From Gonatopus flavifemur (lineage: Eukaryota > Arthropoda > Insecta > Hymenoptera > Dryinidae), in contig JAFFJZ010000043.1 of assembly GCA_018340375.1 (NCBI GenBank), forward strand, positions 930,001-994,000: 64,000 nucleotides of DNA. The letters are read 5' to 3'. The notes below the pieces were generated by a model. The model ran no database searches, was not told where the DNA came from, and worked only from the letters and a program-made list of their open reading frames with translations. The position numbers and the translations under genes were made by a program. The stretch's first letter is position 1, and every line of letters begins with the position of its first letter. Below are positions 1-11,720 of the stretch, in pieces.

Positions 1-1100
1 GCCGAATCGCATTGAATGCTTGTGGAGGCGTTCTGTGAGCATGCTTTCGGTGAAACACAGTGTTTCGAGTGATTCAAACGGTTCAAGAGTGGCGATTTTG
101 ACGCCAGGAACGAAGAACGTGGAAGACCACCGAAAAAGTTTGAAGACGCTGACCTGCAAGCCTTGTTGGACGAAGACGATGCTCAAACACAACAGCAACT
201 GGCGGGTCAGTTGAAGGTGACCCGAGAAGCCATCTCCCTTGGGTTGAAAGCCATGGAGGAGATACAAAAGGTGGGGAAATGGGTTCCACATGAACTCAAC
301 TGAAGATAACAGGAAAACCACAAAACATCATGCGAAATGCTGCTCGCCAGGTTCCAAAGAAAGTCATTTCTCCATCGAATTGTGACTGACGATGAAAAGT
401 GGATATATTTCGAGAATCCTAAGCGCAAAAAGTCATGGGTTACTTCGGGTGAACCATCAACATCGACGGCAAGACCAAACCGCTACGGACGGAAGACAAT
501 GCTGTGTGTTTGGTGGGATCAGAAGGGCGGAATCTACTACGAGCTGCTGAAACCTGGGGAAACTGTCAATACTCAACGCTACCGACAACAAATGATCGAT
601 TTGGATCGAGTTTTGCGTGGAAAACGACCAGAATACCAACAAAGACAACACAAGGTGATTTTGCTGCATGACAATGCACCAGCACACAAAGCAAAACAGG
701 TCCAGGAAACGATAGAGTTGTTCCGTTGGGAGACTCTTCAGCACGCGCCTTACTCACCGGACCTTGCCCTATCCGATTACTACTTGTTTGTGTCGATGGG
801 ACACGCACCCGCTGAGCAGCGCTTTACTTCTTACGAAGATGTACGAAAATGACTCGATGACTGGTTTGCCTCAAAAGAGCAGCAGTTCTTCTGGCGCGGA
901 ATCCACAAATTGCCAGGAAGATGGAAAAAATGTATAGATAGCGACGGACAATACTTGAAGATAATGGGACAGAAAAAACCAATAAGAAGGGAACTGATAA
1001 ACCGGTAAATTGGAGTAATAATTATCCCAAGTGAAACAATAACATTTTGAAGGTATTCTGAGCACGGACGTTGTTGATATTGTATGGAGTATATTGTATA
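1..1100 (+). pseudogene. mariner transposase relic (DD34D, mellifera/irritans-like)
   Basis: Decayed mariner element cut off by the window start. Conserved blocks appear in order: an N-terminal stretch rich in QTQQQLAGQLKVTREAIS-type sequence near 170-235, the first aspartate in a TDDEKW motif, HDNAPAHKA near 670, and YSPDLALSDYYLF near 750-790. Thirty-four residues separate the second and third aspartates, as in mariner. The longest open stretch is 337-852. It stops at a TGA where relatives have tryptophan, and after it WFASKEQQFFWRGIHKLPGR follows in the same frame to about 963. At least one frameshift and several stops lie near 300-335. The element cannot be autonomous. Mariner transposases normally catalyse cut-and-paste transposition into TA sites; the right terminal repeat was not located. 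Confidence 0.85.
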
Positions 1101-1625
1101 GAGAATTTCATTAGATATGAACATATTTTATCATGTTCTTTGAATGTTTTCAAATAAATTATTCGGAAATGAAGCAATATATTCAAAATATCGCTCTATA
1201 CAAGGAGCAAGTGGACTTATATAACCACACATATTTCATATCAGTCACACTTGATTACACACCGAAATGTTTGATTGCGAAAACGATATAGGTTTCTCAT
1301 GTACAAAGCATTCTCATGATTCAAAAAGGCCCTTACAGAGCAATTGTTCGAATTTATTGGTTCATTTTCGATTAGTCAGAAAAGATTCGGCCAATGTCAA
1401 ATCAGTTACAGCGCTGGTATCTCCTCAAGAGGAGACTGGCTCCAGAATGTTGGCCACATCTTCCGTGTAAGATTCCTTCAAAATGCTTTAATATTCTCAA
1501 AATAATGCTCTATGCAGCATTTCTATGGGCATTCAAGTTTTGATGCATAGAGGAGTATTTAAAAAATATACAAGTACTGTACAAAGATCTTGAATGAAAA
1601 AATTTTTGCCAATGTCACTTCTGCT
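1101..1625. other. AT-rich stretch, no feature recognised
   Basis: No coding domain, splice-consistent exon or terminal repeat was recognised between the mariner relic and the next MITE. Short open frames here look random. Confidence 0.5.
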
Positions 1626-2154
1626 ACCCACACAGCAATGTATGTCTTGAACATATCTCAAGAAAAGTTCAACCCTTGAACCGTAACCCTGCTCAAAATC
1701 ACGTGAACCGTAACCCCCGGTCTAACAGACCGTTATCACCTTCTTCTAGATATTCAAGGTTGTTAGAAGTGAAGAAAACATTTTTTAGATCATCAGAAAT
1801 GTCTACGAGGTAGGATAGTGGGCTTATGTACAGAACTTGGTGAGCAATTCTGTGCAGAGTAGGAATGAAATGTCAAACAATTTAACCAAAAAAGTTCGAA
1901 TTACGAGCGAATACCATTTTGATAGCGATCTGTGAGACCGGGGTTACGGTTAGAGGGTTAGGATGTCTTATGCAACACGGAAAGATATGTTTTAGAAGAT
2001 CTAAAACTTGTCTCCCAGGAAGATCTGTTTTAGACAACTTTTAGAGATTTTTTAGAAGTGAGAACTGTTGAAGACATCTGAAAGATCTTTTTTAGTGTTG
2101 CATGAGACATCTTAAAATTGTCTTCAGATATCTTCAAGACATGAATTGCTGGGT
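1626..2154. mobile_element. Foldback MITE, outer of a nested pair
   Basis: The left end reads ACCCACACAGCAATGTATGT and the right end read in reverse begins ACCCAGCAATTCATGTCTTG, both followed by similar ATATCT-rich sequence. The arms are about 45 bp and imperfect. No transposase lies inside. The interior is interrupted by a second foldback. Related CCCAATAAACATTTC-like ends occur near 30290-30320 and 32770-32794. Confidence 0.55.
1671..1959. mobile_element. Foldback MITE with AACCSTAACCC-type ends, inner
   Basis: The left end AACCCTTGAACCGTAACCC is matched inversely by the right end (reverse AACCCTCTAACCGTAACCC). The similarity continues into a GGTCT(A/C)ACAGA block and a GATAGCGATC-like block. 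It lies inside the 1626-2154 foldback, so it probably inserted later. It has no coding capacity. Confidence 0.55.
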
Positions 2155-2269
2155 GAGGGCCAAATCAGCGGAAAACCAAATCAACGAAAACGTTGGTTGA
2201 AAGGATGGTACATCACACCCTCTCCTTCCAATCAATGGTTTCGTTGAGTTGTCCTTTCGTTGATTTATC

Positions 2270-4088
2270 CGAAAACCATCCGCCAGGCTGGGTGATGAGA
2301 CTCCCATCGGGATGACTTCGGATAAATCGCGGGAACCTCCCAATGTCTTCGGGAATACGTTGGAATCATATCCATCCCATGCCAGAGACATCGGAGAGGT
2401 TTCGGAAGAAATTCGTGGGAATCATTGAGGACCTGCTGCCTGTAGCTGGCCCCTGGTGAATCCGATGGTGTCGGAATCCCTTCGGGAATGTTTCTATGAA
2501 TTCGAGAGGATTTCGGTAACACTCCGGAGGTCTCCGTGATATATCGGAATGGCTGCGGGTTCACATCGGTTCTATCCGAGGAGCATCCGCCAGGCTGGGG
2601 AATAATCGTCCCATCGGGATGACGTCGGATAAATCACGAAAACCTCCCAATGTCTTCGGGAATGCGTTAGAATCATATCCATCTCATGACAGAGACATTG
2701 TAGAAGTTTCGGGAAGAATTTGTGAGAATCGTGGAGGACCTGCTGCCTTCAGCCCTCCCCTGGGGGATCCGAAGTTACCAGGGCTCTCCCGGGGACTTCT
2801 CTATCAATTAGGATGTATTTCGTCTGAACTTTGGAAGTTTCGATGATATATCAGAATGGCTCCAGGTCCTCATTGGGTTCGTCGGAGAGCCATTCTCCAC
2901 GCGGGGTCGTAACCCTCCATCGGTATCACGTTCGAGGAACTCCAAAAACCTCCCATGCTTTCCGTTAATATCTTGGAAGCATATCCATTCTATACGAGGA
3001 ATATCGTAGAGGCTTTAGGTGAAATTTTGGATAAACGTGGAGTACCTGCCTGCTTCAACCCACCTCTTTGATTTGATACTATCGGGAATGCTTTGAGGAC
3101 GTTCCTATCGTTCAGGATATATTTCGTCAGCACGTCGAAAGTGTCCGTGTTGAATCAAAGTGGCTTTAGATGCTCATCGGCTCTGTCGGAAGACCATCCT
3201 CCATGCGAGCTGGTACACGCTTCCCCAGATAGCAAAAGTTCCAAAAAATAGATCGCATTGAATTCTTTCGGAACCACAATTCGAACTACTGAAATGTCAG
3301 CAGAATAGAGTCCTTACAGAATTCAAATTGCCTTTTGTCACACTATATACACCGCAGTATATAGTATGACAAAAAGCAATTCGAATTCTGTAAGGATTCT
3401 ATTCTGCTGACATTTCAGTGGTTCATTTCGTGGTTCCGAAAGAATTCAATCCGATCTAGTTTTCGAAACTTCCGCTATTTGGTCATCGTCACCGCGTCCG
3501 GAGAACTTCGGAAACCTTCTATCGTCTCCGGGAATTCGTCGGAATCAGATCCATTCCCCGCAAGGGACATCGTGGAGGATTCGGGTAGCATTCGGGATAA
3601 ACGTGGAGCACCTGCTTCCATCAGGGTACCACTCCTTGATTTGATGGTATCAGGAATTCTTCAGGGACGTCTCTATCATTCAGGATATATTTCGGCAAGA
3701 CTTCGGAAGTCTTAGTGATATATCGGAGGCGTTCCAGACTCTCATCGGCCCTGTCAGGGAACCATCCTCCAGCGGGGTAGTACCCGCTTCTTCGGGATCA
3801 CATTCAAAGACCTTCGAAAACCTCTTATGCTCTTCGGGAATATGTTGGAATCATATCCATCCCATACGAGGAACATCGTAGTGGATTTTGGTGAAATTCG
3901 GGATGAACATGGAGTACCTGCTTGTTTCAACCCACCCCTTTTCGATTTGATAGTATCGGGAGTGCTTCAGGGACGGTTCTATCGCTCAGGATATATTCCG
4001 CCAGGACTTGAAAAGTCTCTGTGATAAATCGGAAGTGCTTCATATTTCTCTCGGTTCTGTCAGGGAACCACCCTCCAGCTAGGTAATA
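2270..4088 (+). repeat. Diverged tandem array, unit about 310 bp (left block)
   Basis: A GGAATCATATCCATYCCATR motif, followed by a GAGGTTTCGGGAGAAATTCGGGATAAACGTGG-like block, recurs near 2352, 2668, 2977, 3539 and 3846. Spacing is about 307-316 bp, except where a 248-bp foldback interrupts. Units share the order CCATCCTCCAG, CGGGATCACGTTCGAGGAACTTC, the motif above, then TCAGGGACG and TCAGGATATATTTCG. The open frames across it are by-products of the repeat. The array resumes at 9454 on the far side of a transposon insertion. Satellite-like; no function is visible. Confidence 0.8.
3235..3482. mobile_element. Foldback MITE, CCAGATAGC ends
   Basis: Near-perfect inverted arms of about 115 bp surround a small spacer. 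The left arm runs from CCAGATAGCAAAAGTTCC and the right arm ends CGGAACTTC-like to TTTGG, with a TGAAATGTCAGCAGAATAGA core matched inversely. It interrupts one unit of the 310-bp array. Its ends resemble those of the elements at 61146 and 61443, which suggests a CCCAGATARC family. Confidence 0.75.
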
Positions 4089-5090
4089 GGGGGCATAAAC
4101 TCAAATTAGGAGTCCTTAGGCACGATTTTCGGCACCTCAACGTGGTGGATGCAGAAACTTTGTGGGAATCCCCTCATGTACATGGTACACATCCGCAAAT
4201 ATTTATTCACGCTTGTGTGCATTTTTACATATACGTGTAGCGTCCGATGGGCCGACTTTTCAGATGAAATAGTAATTATTTCTCCGTTTCATGGCAGATA
4301 ACATCTTATATTTGAACAAAATGTGAAGCACTTGTTTCCAAGAAATGTAAAGTGTTTTCATATAAATTCAGCTTGATCTTCACAATTTTTGTTCGACATA
4401 AATTCATCGACCTCTACGAACTCCTGAAGCGAAGTTTTTCCTGTCTATTCCCAGAAACTTGCAGAATTTCCACATTTTGGGAAGAAGACGGGAAAAACAT
4501 TACGAAATTCAGCAAGAATGAGGAAAACCTTCCTGAAAACCGTTACAATATATTGGGTCACATAGTATTCATATTTTATAGGTTATAGGGTATTATCCTA
4601 CACCATAGATTTTGATTCAAAGATTTGAGCCCGATGAATTCATCCAAATCCTGAAGGACTTCAAATAGGCAGCAATGGAACGAAGTGCACAATCGTGAAA
4701 TTCAATCATGAACACAACTCGAATTATATGCAAGTTGCATGTTTTTTTCATGTATTGAATGAAAATCTTCATAATTTTTCTAATATTCCATGTAATCATC
4801 ATTATAAATGGTAATTTGTCACTATTCTTTGGAATATCGAGCATGTTATGAAGTATTTTTTTTTTTCTTGCAATACACGGGTTAGCACCCTTTGATATAA
4901 AAAGTAAATACAGAGTCAATACAAGACAGCGTCCAAAGACGCATAAAATACAATTACAATATGGTCATGCATTAACCGACAGTTTAAACCGATTCAAGGG
5001 AACACCAAACAATTCCATCGACCGATCGAAATTATTCGCTAATTCACAAATGCGAGAAATCGGATCATAATTTCCAAATCTAGATTTAAA

Positions 5091-8051
5091 TTATACAGGT
5101 CTAAATGAAAGCGCTCTCCTAACTGGTCTACCGGGGATGTTAAAATTAACTTTACTCAGCAATGACTCGCAATCAAGAAAACCATGAATCAATTTAAAAA
5201 GAAATAGGAGATCATCCGATTGTCTCCGCTCTTGGAGGGTAGTTATATTCATTCTGTGAAGAATTCTGGAGTAATCATGGTCAGAATATCTCATAGGGCA
5301 GCCTATTCTAAAAGCAGCAAAGCGTAAAAACTTGTGTTGCACCCTCAATCATTCTAATATCCTTCTTCAAGTATGGAGACCAGATAGGGGACGCATATTC
5401 AAGATGGGGTCTAATTAAGGAGGAATATAGTACTTTTAATGACCTAACATTTTTGAAATCACTAGAAAATCTTTTGACGAAGCCAAGATTTCTCAGCGCA
5501 GTACCACAAGCTTCCACAGAATGCTCAGAAAAATTAAAGTCATCATTTATAGTTACACCAAGATCAACATAAGATTTAACAGTATTCAATGTAACATTTG
5601 CAGTCTTGTAGGAGAATATGAGGGGATTCCTTGACTGCGAGATTCTCATTACACAGTATTTTTTCAAGTTCAGATGCAGAGAATTACGGGTGCACCAAGA
5701 ATCTAATCTCGATGATACTGACTGTAAGTGATCAGCCCTATCCGACTCTCTGACTAAACTATAGCAGACGAGGTATTTTTACTGTCGCTAAAAACATTAA
5801 GCCAGTAGATAGCGCTGGCTGTACTGGTGGACTGTTCCTCCTAATTTGATTGGATGATCGAGCCATAGGTATATTTTATGCAGCCCACCAGAACACTTAG
5901 CGCTGCGCTGCAGATTAGTACGGATGGCGACAGTTAGAAACCTTAGAAGTGGGGGAGTCGGATAGGGCTGTAAGTGGTAATATCCGCAAGACATTTTATG
6001 TTCTTGAAGATTTTTAGATCATCAGCAAATGACAGGAAATCACAATCATTGAGAACCTGCCCAATGTCATTTATGAATAGCAAAAATAAAAGTGGACCAA
6101 GGTGGAAACCCTGGGGCCTTCCGGAAGAAGGTATAATCGGTTCGGGAAAACAGTTCCAAACTTTGACCATCTACACCCGATCAGTTAAGTACCTCTGGAA
6201 CCAAAGTTTCAGATTACCAGATATTCCAAAGCTACTCAACTTAGATAGAAGAACGCTGTGAGATACAGTATCGAACGCTTTACTGAAATCAGTGTAAATA
6301 ACATCAACTTGTGAGTTATTCTCCAGCGCAATGGCGGTGAAATTACAGAAAGCAGCCAAATTCGTAGTAGTAGACCTCATTGACATGAAACCATGTTGTT
6401 CCGGGATAATAAGAGGAGACAACAAAGGAGTAATCTTGTCAACTACCACGCGCTCAAAAATCTTAGACATAACATTTGAAATACTTATAGGTCTATAATT
6501 CTTAGCATCCAGTTTATTACCATGCTTGAAAATAGGAGGGATCAGGCTCGTTTTCAATTCAGCAGGGAAACATCCGGAAGATAGAGATTTATCAAAGATA
6601 ATCCAAAGCGGTCGAGAAAGAATAAATTTGCAAGACTTGAACAGCAACGGCGGAAGGCCATCGAATCCTGGGCCCTTGCTCGTATCTAACGAATCAAGAA
6701 CAGAGTAGATCTCTCCCATGGTGATAGCTGAATCAGAAAGCAGGTTAAATGACATATCATGTCTAGAATGGTTAACATTAACCGAGTTATGTGAAGCAAA
6801 AACCGATGAAGAGTGATCAGCAAAAAGGTTAGCAATTCCAGCTGCAGAGTCCGCAACTACATTATTTAACATGATAGTACTAGGTAAGTCATTAGATGAA
6901 CGCTCACTGTTAACGAAATTCCGAGAAGACTTAACATCCTTTTGAATGTTGGTCTCAACTTGGCGAATGTAATTCGAATAACAAGCCCGAGCTCGTGATT
7001 TACATTGAGCACGCAAAAAAGAGAACGCTAAATAATCGCCGCGACTATGAGACGATTTGTAAATCATATGGGCAACTTTCTTTCTTCTAATTAATTTTTT
7101 GAGCTCAGGAGTGAACCAAAGAGGATAAATAGATCTTCCGATCAATGTTTTCGGAACGTACAACTCAATAGCCACAGTGAGTTGATCATACAAAAAACTA
7201 ATAGCAGTATTTACATCCATGCATTTCGACTCCATATCCCAATCAATTTGATTCAAATGCTGCCGTATAGAAAAAAAATCAGCCAATTCATAATTATACC
7301 GGTACGTGTCGGTACAAGACAAAGATCTCAATGAAAGAGAATACAATCTAATTTCGATGGGGGGATGATACGCATCACAGTGTAGGAGGTAATCAACCGG
7401 ACTGATAGTTTCAACATACTCATCGGTGGTAAAAATCAAGTCCAGCATACCATTGAAATCATTGTAAATATTGTTTTTTTGATATAAACCAAAGTAGTTG
7501 AAATATTGAGTCAAAATCTCCATCGAAGACCTTTCATTCAGTGTCACACCAGGACGAAACGATGCCGTTAGAGAAGAGTCGTCATTGCGCCAAACCACAT
7601 GCGGAAGATTGTAGTCACCGAAGAGAAAAATTGAAGAATCATAATCCTGACACAGTACCTCGGCCAGAGAAACACAATGTTCAAGGTAAAGAGATGATGA
7701 TGAGGCAGGGGGGAAGTAACTTGCTCCAATAAAAACGGACTTCGAATTAAACTGCAACTTGACAAGAATATGTTCCACGCTAGTAGGCGACAAATCAACC
7801 AATGCACTATTCAGATACTTTTTGACCGCAACCAACACACCACCTCCTCGAGAAAAAACACTGGTGCGCCTGCTCCTGTCCAACCGATACAAGACATAAT
7901 CATTAAAGGACAATTCTTCATCAGATATGTTATCCGTTAACCAGGTTTCAGAGAAGATAATGACATCATACGTAGAAGTGAGAGATGAAAGTGAAATTTG
8001 CAAATCTTGAAGTTTGGTACGAAGACCACGAACATTCTGATAGTATATCAA
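5091..8051 (-). pseudogene. LINE ORF2, endonuclease-reverse transcriptase, broken
   Basis: Starts MIYYQNVRGLRTKLQD. An apurinic-type endonuclease domain with SETWL and GDYNLPHVVW fills roughly residues 1-230. Reverse-transcriptase blocks follow: NYRPISISNVMSKIFER, YTDFSKAFDTVSHS, then after a stop RPQGFHLGPLLFLLFINDI and FADDLKIF. The breaks are an in-frame TAG near 6171, a hAT MITE at 5733-5970 within the RT domain, a shift at the MITE site, and another frameshift near 5345 before the C-terminal VQHKFLRFAAFRIGCP block. The protein end is near 5091. It normally nicks target DNA and copies its RNA in place; this copy cannot. Confidence 0.8.
5733..5970. mobile_element. hAT-type MITE inside the LINE, 8-bp TSD
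   Basis: Perfect 16-bp terminal inverted repeats CAGCCCTATCCGACTC. Flanks are TAAGTGAT (5725-5732) and TAAGTGGT (5971-5978), an 8-bp target duplication with one change, as made by hAT transposases. It is 238 bp long with no ORF, and subterminal ACTGTCGC/GCGACAGT is also inverted. It interrupts the RT domain of the older LINE. Confidence 0.85.
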
Positions 8052-8059
8052 AGGGTGAA

Positions 8060-8884
8060 TTATAGGTTTTTTTCCTGGGGCACAGTACGTGTGTCAACAA
8101 TCGTTGGCAATCCATTTATATACTTGATTGTTTTGTTGGTATCACCACCATCGATCAGATTCTTGAGTTCCGTACGTAACGTGGTTAAATAATTTCTTTC
8201 TTGAACAGTTCGATCTTGATAAATTTTAAACGGTCCATTGTAATTAGATTTACGTTTCAAGATATTTATAACATCCTGAGACGATGGAAAAGAAACACAA
8301 ATAGGTCTGTGTTTGTTTGCAACCTTTTTACCGATCCTATGCAACCTAATATTATCATGAACGGAAGGATAAATGTTTCGGAGTAGTGTTTTCACCTTCG
8401 CTGCATCATTTTGCTGTTGATTGTCCGGCGTCTCATCAATACCAACAATAATAATATTGCGAGATCGCTTCTGTCGCTCGTTGACTTCATGAATAATCGT
8501 TTCAATATCACGAGAATCGCGGTCTTCTTTTGAAACGTCGAGTTTGTTCTCAACTTCAGTCAATCTCGCAGTGAGGGAAAGAATAGTTTGACTGAGAGGA
8601 ACTATTTTGTCCTCGTAAACCCGAGTAATTTCATCACGAAATCTCGAAAATTCTTCAGAGATGAGCTCCTTTATATTTACCAGCAGAGACGAGTCTTCTG
8701 GCGAAGATTAATCATTTTGATGTGAAGAAGCATCTGAACAATCGATGAGTTTGTTCACACTCCACGGATGATTACATTTGTGCACACATCCTGGATGCGA
8801 ATGAATATCACATGTGAAACAGCTCACAGGATTAGAGACAGGTTTAGTACAACCTTTACAGGTTTTCTTATCTTGTTGTGGCAT
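8060..8884 (-). pseudogene. LINE ORF1, zinc-finger RNA-binding protein, one stop
   Basis: ATG at 8884. The N-terminus MPQQDKKTCKGCTKPVSNPV continues into a Cys/His zinc-finger pattern (CxxC, CxxC, HPGC) equivalent to the ORF1 at 35953-36771. An in-frame TAA at 8710-8708 follows residue 58; afterwards the frame stays open to 8060 through a coiled-coil-like part and an RRM-like block with NIIIVGIDETPDN. Without the stop it would be 274 aa, close to the 272 aa of the intact relative. In LINEs of this kind ORF1 coats the element RNA. It is followed 8 nt later by ORF2. Confidence 0.75.
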
Positions 8885-9453
8885 TGTGAATATATGAAAA
8901 GATCAAAACGTAGAGCAGATGAAAGACACTGGTACTAGTAACACACAACACACATACACGAGTGATGGTCTGTTTACTGTTTTCGTATCACACAACGAAG
9001 CGGCAATGTAAGTGACACTATGTATGTTAGGCTACTGTATCCGTGAGACGAGACTTTTCGACAAGTGATGATTTCAAATCAGTCAAAACGTGAAAGATAA
9101 GGCACAAACCGGAAAGTGAAATACTACACGAGATGCACAGTAAAAAACACTATACCGAGCAAACTGAATAGCAGTTAAATAGACACTTTTAAAAGCAACG
9201 GATGGGAAAATTGTCGGAGCAGCAAATGCACGTCGAACTCGCATGGCGTCTTGTTGAATTTTTTGTTCAATTTTATTCAATTATTGAAAAAGATTATGCA
9301 ATTTCTATTTAATGCAAAGATTATGATAAATATTTGATTACTTCACATGGATAGAAGCACATCGTTATGTGTGTGTGCGCCTAATCCGTGCATCCACCAC
9401 AGGGAGGCACTATAAATCGAATCTAAATGTCTAAAAATGGAGTTGGTGCCTCC

Positions 9454-10400
9454 TGATGCCCGCTTCATCGGGATCACGTGCGAAGAACTTCAGAAATCTT
9501 CTATCGTCTTCGGGAATATGTTGGAATCATATCCATTCCATGCAAGGGACATCATAGAGGCTTCGGGAGGAATTCGGGATAAACGTGGAGTACCCCCTTC
9601 TTTCAGCCCTCTTCTTTTTGATGTGATGGTATCGGAAATGCTTCAGGGACGTTTTTATCATTCAGGATACATTTCAACAGGACTTAGGAAGGCTCAGGGA
9701 TATATCAGAGGGGTTTCAGATTTTCATCGGTTCTGTCAGGGAACCATCTTCCAGGTGAGTTAGTGACCACTTCATCGGTACCTTGTTCGAGGAACTTCGA
9801 AAATCTTCTATCGTCTTCGGGAATATGTTGGAATCATATACATTCCATGCGAGGGACATTGTAGAGGCTTCGGGAGAAATTCGGGATAAACGTGGGGCTC
9901 AGATCCTAATCGTTCTCGTCGGACAACCATCCTGCATGTGTTCCGCAATCAGTCCATCGGGACCACGTTCGAGGAATCCAAGAAAACTTGCTCTTGTTTT
10001 TGGGAACGTGTGCGTTTCATATTCATTCCACGCCAGGGACCTCGTCGAGGTTTCGGGAGACATTCGGGTGACTCGTGGAAACCCTCCGTCCAGGAGCTCA
10101 TCGCTGGTGAATTTAGTAGTATTCATGGGTGATCCGGGAACGGTTCTATTCTTTGGGGGAACAACGGTGGTAACTTTGAGACCCATGGATGATCCACGGT
10201 TCCTTAGAATGCCTTCCGAAGCGCCACGAGGTCCCTGGCGTGGGAAGTATATGATTCTAGCACATTCTCGAGGGCAGACCCCAATAGCACCGAAAGTCAA
10301 TTGGCCCGATCCACGATAAACCCGAAGGCGAGTGTCCCGATTGTCAGTTATTCCGATTAGTAAAACCTTATCCTGGATTTTCATATTATTGCGACTGAAA
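9454..10400 (+). repeat. 310-bp tandem array, direct block right of the insertion
   Basis: Units in the same orientation as the left block, with the GGAATCATATCCATTCCATG motif near 9523 and 9831 and a more diverged copy near 10013. The unit begins at the CGCTTCATCGGGATCACG part, continuing where the left block stopped at 4088. Open frames here are repeat-derived and share no domain. Confidence 0.75.
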
Positions 10401-10560
10401 GATGAACAAAGATAGCAGTATGATTATGGGTACGGAAACCTAGCAGAAGGTTTCACTAATCGGGATAACTGACAATCGGGACACTCGTTTTCGGGGTTAT
10501 CGCAGATCAGGCCAATTGACTTTCGGTGCTGTTGGGGTCTACCACTCTCGAGGACAGTTG
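10240..10560. repeat. Palindrome centre of the satellite array
   Basis: Left arm 10325-10371 (GAGTGTCCCGATTGTCAGTT and on) is repeated inversely at 10446-10493. The symmetry extends outward through GACCCCAATAGCACCGAAAG and its inverse near 10520-10550. A spacer of about 75 bp separates the arms. The array is in plus orientation to the left and minus orientation to the right, so this is the inversion junction. Confidence 0.75.
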
Positions 10561-11720
10561 AAGGTTTCCTTAGTTCCTCGAACTCGATCCCGATGAACCG
10601 ATCACTACCTTGCCGGAGGATGGTCCTCCAACGGAAGCAATGGGGATCTGGAGTCATTCCGATATATCACAGAGACTTCCGACGTTCTGCTGCAGTATAT
10701 CAGAATCGATAGTAACATCCCTGAGAGTTCTCCGTTATCCATCCGTGGCTGCCTGCAGGTAGCAGGTCCCACACAGTTTTGTCGAATGCCTTTCGGAGCC
10801 TCGACGATGTGCCTCACATATAATGGATATGATTCCAACACATTTCCAAACATGGTAGAAGATTTCCGAAGTTCCCCAAACGTGATCCTGATGAAGCTGT
10901 CGCTACCTCGCTTGAAGGATGGTTCTCCAACAGAACCGATGAGGATCTGAAGCGAATCCGTCGTATCACGTAGACTTCTGAAGTCCCACCGAAGTATATC
11001 CGAATTGGAGGGAATTCCTCTGAACAATTTCGGATACCATCCAGGGGTGGGCTACAGTCAGCAGGTCCTTAAGAATTCTCCCGAAAGCCTCTCAAAGCCA
11101 CGACGATGTCCCCGGCATGGGATGGATATGATTTCAACACATTCCCGAAGACAGTTGAAGGTTTCCGAGGGTTCTCAAACCCAATCCCGATGACTCGATT
11201 GTTACCTTGCCTGACGGATGGTTCCTCAACGGAACCGATGAGGATCTGAAGCCATTCCGATATATCACGGAGACTTTTGACGTCCTGCTGAAGTTTATCC
11301 GGATTGATAGAAACATCCCTGAAAGATTTCCGATATCACCAGATTCACCAGGGGCGGGCTGCAGGAAGCGGTCCTCTACGGGTTCCTGGAATGCCTTCCG
11401 AAGCCTCGACGATATCTCTGGCATGAAGATGGATATGATTCCAACACATCACCGGAGACAGGGGGACGTTTCCGCAATCCCTCGAATGGATTACTGATGA
11501 AGTGCTCACTACCTCGCCTGGAGGATGGTTCTCCGATGGACCCGATGATGGTCTGAAGCCATTTTATATATCATGGAGACTTCTGGAGTTTCGGCGAGGA
11601 TATCTGAATCCCTAGTCATATTCCTGAAGGATTCCCGATACCATCGGATCCACCAGGGTTGGTTCGTCGAAGCTGGTCTCTCACGATTTGACCAAACCTT
11701 CCCCGAATCCATCTTCAGGT
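10560..11720 (-). repeat. 310-bp tandem array, inverted block
   Basis: The same unit in reverse orientation: ATGGATATGATTCCAACACA, the inverse of the array motif, recurs near 10820, 11125 and 11430. Intervals are about 305-310 bp. It ends near 11720, where similarity fades into unique AT-rich DNA. Confidence 0.75.

Larger units (their letters stand above)
4857..9300 (-). mobile_element. Jockey/CR1-like non-LTR retrotransposon, decayed
   Basis: A minus-strand LINE with a zinc-finger ORF1 followed after an 8-nt gap by an endonuclease-reverse transcriptase ORF2, ending at a poly-A-like tract (T run on the plus strand near 4857-4872). Gene order, the 8-nt spacing and the 3' TACACGGGTTAGCACCC-like sequence match the intact LINE at 32887-37000, so both belong to one clade. 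Stops, frameshifts and a MITE insertion show it is dead. The 5' boundary near 9300 is approximate. Confidence 0.75.
4089..9453. mobile_element. DNA element with GGRGGCATAAACTC-like TIRs, split by a LINE
   Basis: The left end, from GGGGGCATAAACTCAAATTA through CACGATTTT to GTGGTGGATGCA near 4152, matches in inverted order the right end from TGCATCCACCAC near 9397 to GGAGTTGGTGCCTCC at 9453. The arms are about 65 bp. Outside both ends the 310-bp satellite resumes within the same part of its unit, so this is an insertion into the array. Most of the interior is the LINE at 4857-9300. The remaining interior (about 4150-4856) shows no transposase, so this is likely a non-autonomous element. A short relative with the same terminus lies at 23528-23748. 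Confidence 0.6.

Noticed and set aside
9437..10319. Open frames of 108 and 178 codons in the plus direction
   Set aside because: They fall on the 310-bp repeat units; similar frames recur in each unit, so they are repeat by-products.
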